Assembly (NCBI RefSeq): GCF_020832045.1
Contig: NZ_JAFIFK010000079.1
Location: 1 to 58,771, forward strand
Source of the DNA: Halomonas sp.
GTDB lineage: Bacteria; Pseudomonadota; Gammaproteobacteria; Pseudomonadales; Halomonadaceae
DNA: 58,771 nt
Direction: 5' to 3'
Below, one piece after another: positions 55,133 to 58,771 of the stretch. The notes beneath the pieces were generated by a model. It did not search any database, was not told the DNA's origin, and saw only the letters and a list, made by a program, of their open reading frames with translations. Positions within the stretch are counted from its first letter, which is position 1. Every line of letters begins with the position of its first letter. The translations under genes were made by a program, and so were the position numbers.

Positions 55133-56071
55133 ATGGATGCACTGGAACTGGTTCCGCTGGGTGGCATGGAGATAGCCGTGCGTATCTGGCACCCCGACGC
55201 ACCAAGAACCGTGGTCGCCTGGCATGGCCTGGCACGCCACGGTGGCGACTTCGAAAGCTTCGCCCGTGCGCTCGGACCCGAGTGGCGTGTGCTGGCGCCG
55301 GACACGCCGGGACGCGGGCTTTCGAGCTGGTCGCCCATTCCGCCTCAAGACTACCTCTATCGCAGCTACAAGAAAGCTGCCCTGGCCGTGCTGGATCACT
55401 TCGAGCTGGAGACAGTGCCGTGGGTCGGCACCTCAATGGGGGGATTGTTGGGGATGCTGCTGGCCGCCGAAGCCGGGAGCGCGCATCGCATCGAACGTCT
55501 GGTGCTCAACGACGTCGGTCCCGAATTGAACCCTCAAGGCCTGACACAGCTGGCACTCTATTTCGGCAGGCCGCATCGTTTCACCACCTTCGCCCAGCTT
55601 CAGGCGGAACTGACCGAACACTATGCCGGCTTCGGGATCGAGAGCGAGGCGGCATGGCGGCGGCTGGCGCTGGACAGCGCACGCCGACTGCCCGACGGCA
55701 GCTGGACCTACCATTACGATCCACGCATCGCCGAGCAATTCATCCACGACACGCCCCGCGACACCTGGGCCGACTGGCGAGCGATCAAATGCCCGCTAAT
55801 GGTGATAAGGGGAGCCGAATCGCCTTTGCTCGATGCAGAGAGTGTCCTTAGCATGGCTGAAGCACAGCCCGGTCTCGTCACCCTGGAAGTCCCGGGCTGC
55901 GGCCATGCCCCGATGCTCGATCGCATCAGCCAGGTGGCGCCCATCGCCGCTTTTCTCACCCGCCCCCACCGGCAGCGCCACCGCCACCCCCCAGAGCACA
56001 CCGCTGGTGGCTGGTGGCAACGCCTGATCGACTGGGCGAGGCGAGGCACTCGTCTCAAAGGCTCCAACTGA
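55133..56071 (+). CDS. Alpha/beta hydrolase
   Basis: A 312-residue alpha/beta-fold hydrolase. The HG oxyanion block is WHGLARHGGDF, the nucleophile elbow GTSMGGLLGMLL, and the catalytic histidine is in VPGCGHAPMLD. VLAPDTPGRGLSSWSP is the usual second strand block. The start at 55133 (MDALELVPLGG) has a GGAG site, and upstream in-frame ATGs fall inside the palindrome. The last 40 residues are basic and rich in Arg and His. Substrate is unknown. Confidence 0.87.
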   Translation: MDALELVPLGGMEIAVRIWHPDAPRTVVAWHGLARHGGDFESFARALGPEWRVLAPDTPGRGLSSWSPIPPQDYLYRSYKKAALAVLDHFELETVPWVGTSMGGLLGMLLAAEAGSAHRIERLVLNDVGPELNPQGLTQLALYFGRPHRFTTFAQLQAELTEHYAGFGIESEAAWRRLALDSARRLPDGSWTYHYDPRIAEQFIHDTPRDTWADWRAIKCPLMVIRGAESPLLDAESVLSMAEAQPGLVTLEVPGCGHAPMLDRISQVAPIAAFLTRPHRQRHRHPPEHTAGGWWQRLIDWARRGTRLKGSN

Positions 56072-56101
56072 ATGACCTTCAGGGGACCTGGGTGAAGTCG
56101 A

Positions 56102-56503
56102 TCAGTCGGATCGCGGTCGGCTGCGCAGAATTCGCCCCTCGGGGTGAATCTCGAGACGTTCACCACCGCCCGTGCCTCTGACATCGTCACGCCACAGTGC
56201 ACCACGCTCCTGCAGCCTGATGACCTCGGGCTGCGCCGGTCCAGCCGGTCGTGGAGCATGATCCCAGCGAAAGTGAGGGTCGAAAAGTATCCAGGGTAGT
56301 TCGACGCTGAACGAAGGATCGACCCGGCGACGCTGATGCCAGTGCTGGCGATGCCAGTCTACGGGATGCAGTACGGGCTGAAAGGCAATCGCACTGCTCG
56401 AATGTAGGATTTCACCCGTCGTGGCCCAAGCAGGCACGCCGAATGCTAGCCAACCCAGCAACAGCGCCACCTGACGGCCGCGCCACTTGTTCGCATCATG
56501 CAT
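56102..56503 (-). CDS. Small exported protein of unknown function
   Basis: A 133-residue protein with a likely Sec signal, a basic start MHDANKWRGRQ followed by VALLLGWLAFGVPAWA with an A-x-A cleavage site before TTGEILH. The mature part is rich in His, Trp, Pro and Arg (HPVDWHRQHWHQRRR) and ends in a YkuS-like short beta pattern that I cannot place in a family. It is convergent with the hydrolase and near the sigma-54 activator on the same strand. Confidence 0.6.
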   Translation of the reverse strand: MHDANKWRGRQVALLLGWLAFGVPAWATTGEILHSSSAIAFQPVLHPVDWHRQHWHQRRRVDPSFSVELPWILFDPHFRWDHAPRPAGPAQPEVIRLQERGALWRDDVRGTGGGERLEIHPEGRILRSRPRSD

Positions 56504-56578
56504 AGCCGTGCTCTCCATGCGCCAACCTCTGCTTACCACCCGCCAAGGCCTCCAGTATAAGCGCGCTGCCGCACAGGG

Positions 56579-58486
<1,908 letters not shown>

Positions 58487-58538
58487 CGCTAGGCTCCGAC
58501 AGAAAGTCTTCTCATCCCATACAAGTCACGTACCAGTG

Positions 58539-58589
58539 ACGAAATTTCGCTTCAGCGGCAACGAGATATCGTCTTTGACGAGATTTCGT
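58539..58589. promoter_or_regulatory. Three tandem palindromic enhancer sites
   Basis: Three 12-bp sites of the form ACGA-N4-TCGT occur at 58539-58550 (ACGAAATTTCGC), 58561-58572 (ACGAGATATCGT) and 58578-58589 (ACGAGATTTCGT). They lie 50-105 bases upstream of the activator gene and 84-134 bases before a sigma-54 promoter, the classical place for enhancer-binding-protein sites. Confidence 0.7.
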
Positions 58590-58672
58590 CCTTCCGCCGA
58601 GCCGCTGGCCGGCATCGAAGCTGCAGCCCCAAATAATTGAGCGAAAAGGACTAATACGTATTTCACAAGAAA

Positions 58673-58687
58673 TGGCACACGGCTCGC
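58673..58687 (+). promoter_or_regulatory. Sigma-54 (-24/-12) promoter facing out of the window
   Basis: TGGCACACGGCTCGC has the invariant GG at -24 and GC at -12 with the correct 10-base step, differing from TGGCAC-N5-TTGC by one base. It points right, away from the activator gene. Confidence 0.65.
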
Positions 58688-58771
58688 TTTAGTCAAGGCG
58701 ACTGCCGGCACGCCTTGTCCCCATGCACCAGGCGAGTGCAGGCAATCGATCACCTGCGTCCTCGAGGGGAA

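Overview
The window looks like chromosome of a Halomonas-type gammaproteobacterium (Halomonadaceae). The assignment is inferred from the GC-rich coding sequence, from a Pseudomonas-like citric-acid-cycle cluster (sdhCDAB-sucA-sucB-lpd-sucC-sucD, with gltA divergent), from a gts-type glucose ABC transporter beside a GltR/GtrS-like two-component pair, from ycjXF, and from a gltX-tRNA-Ala-tRNA-Glu block. No database search was possible, so names rest on motifs, length and gene order.

Left part (1-23.5 kb): small stress and membrane proteins, a GlxA-like AraC regulator with an MFS transporter, ycjX-ycjF, a universal stress protein, the gtsABCD-like operon with its two-component system, RNase II, a PHB-depolymerase-type esterase co-transcribed with a ribbon-helix-helix regulator that has a clear promoter/operator, a DUF1989 protein, and a type I secretion pair (ABC ATPase plus HlyD adaptor). 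Divergent from the secretion pair is its probable cargo, an RTX/beta-helix protein with a C-terminal CBM2-like region.

Middle part (23.6-40.3 kb): the citric-acid-cycle operon on the minus strand, including a SucB with two lipoyl domains and an array of four hairpins between sdhB and sucA. Strong sigma-70 promoters face outward for sdhC and gltA. Then come a 3-hydroxyisobutyrate-dehydrogenase-family enzyme, an AT-rich intergenic stretch with a perfect DnaA box, tRNA-Glu, tRNA-Ala and gltX.

Accessory part (40.5-47.6 kb): an XRE regulator, a lipoprotein, two paralogous single-membrane-span proteins of unknown family, LexA-controlled umuDC, a 65-residue orphan protein, a frameshifted integrase remnant next to dusA (a known integration hotspot), and the most striking item in the window: up to six related non-coding RNAs, all on the minus strand. 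Each is a string of GGA motifs, many in hairpin loops, ending in a terminator-like GC hairpin. This is the architecture of CsrB/RsmZ RNAs that titrate CsrA/RsmA. Three are preceded by an 18-bp GacA/UvrY-box-like palindrome.

Right part (47.7-58.8 kb): dusA, a succinylglutamate desuccinylase/aspartoacylase-family protein, a TetR regulator convergent with an AcrAB-type RND pump (with an AcrR-like operator upstream of the adaptor gene), an alpha/beta hydrolase, a small exported protein, and a PAS-PAS-AAA+ sigma-54 activator. The last bases hold three repeated palindromes and a -24/-12 promoter pointing out of the window, so the activator's target gene probably starts just beyond the right edge.
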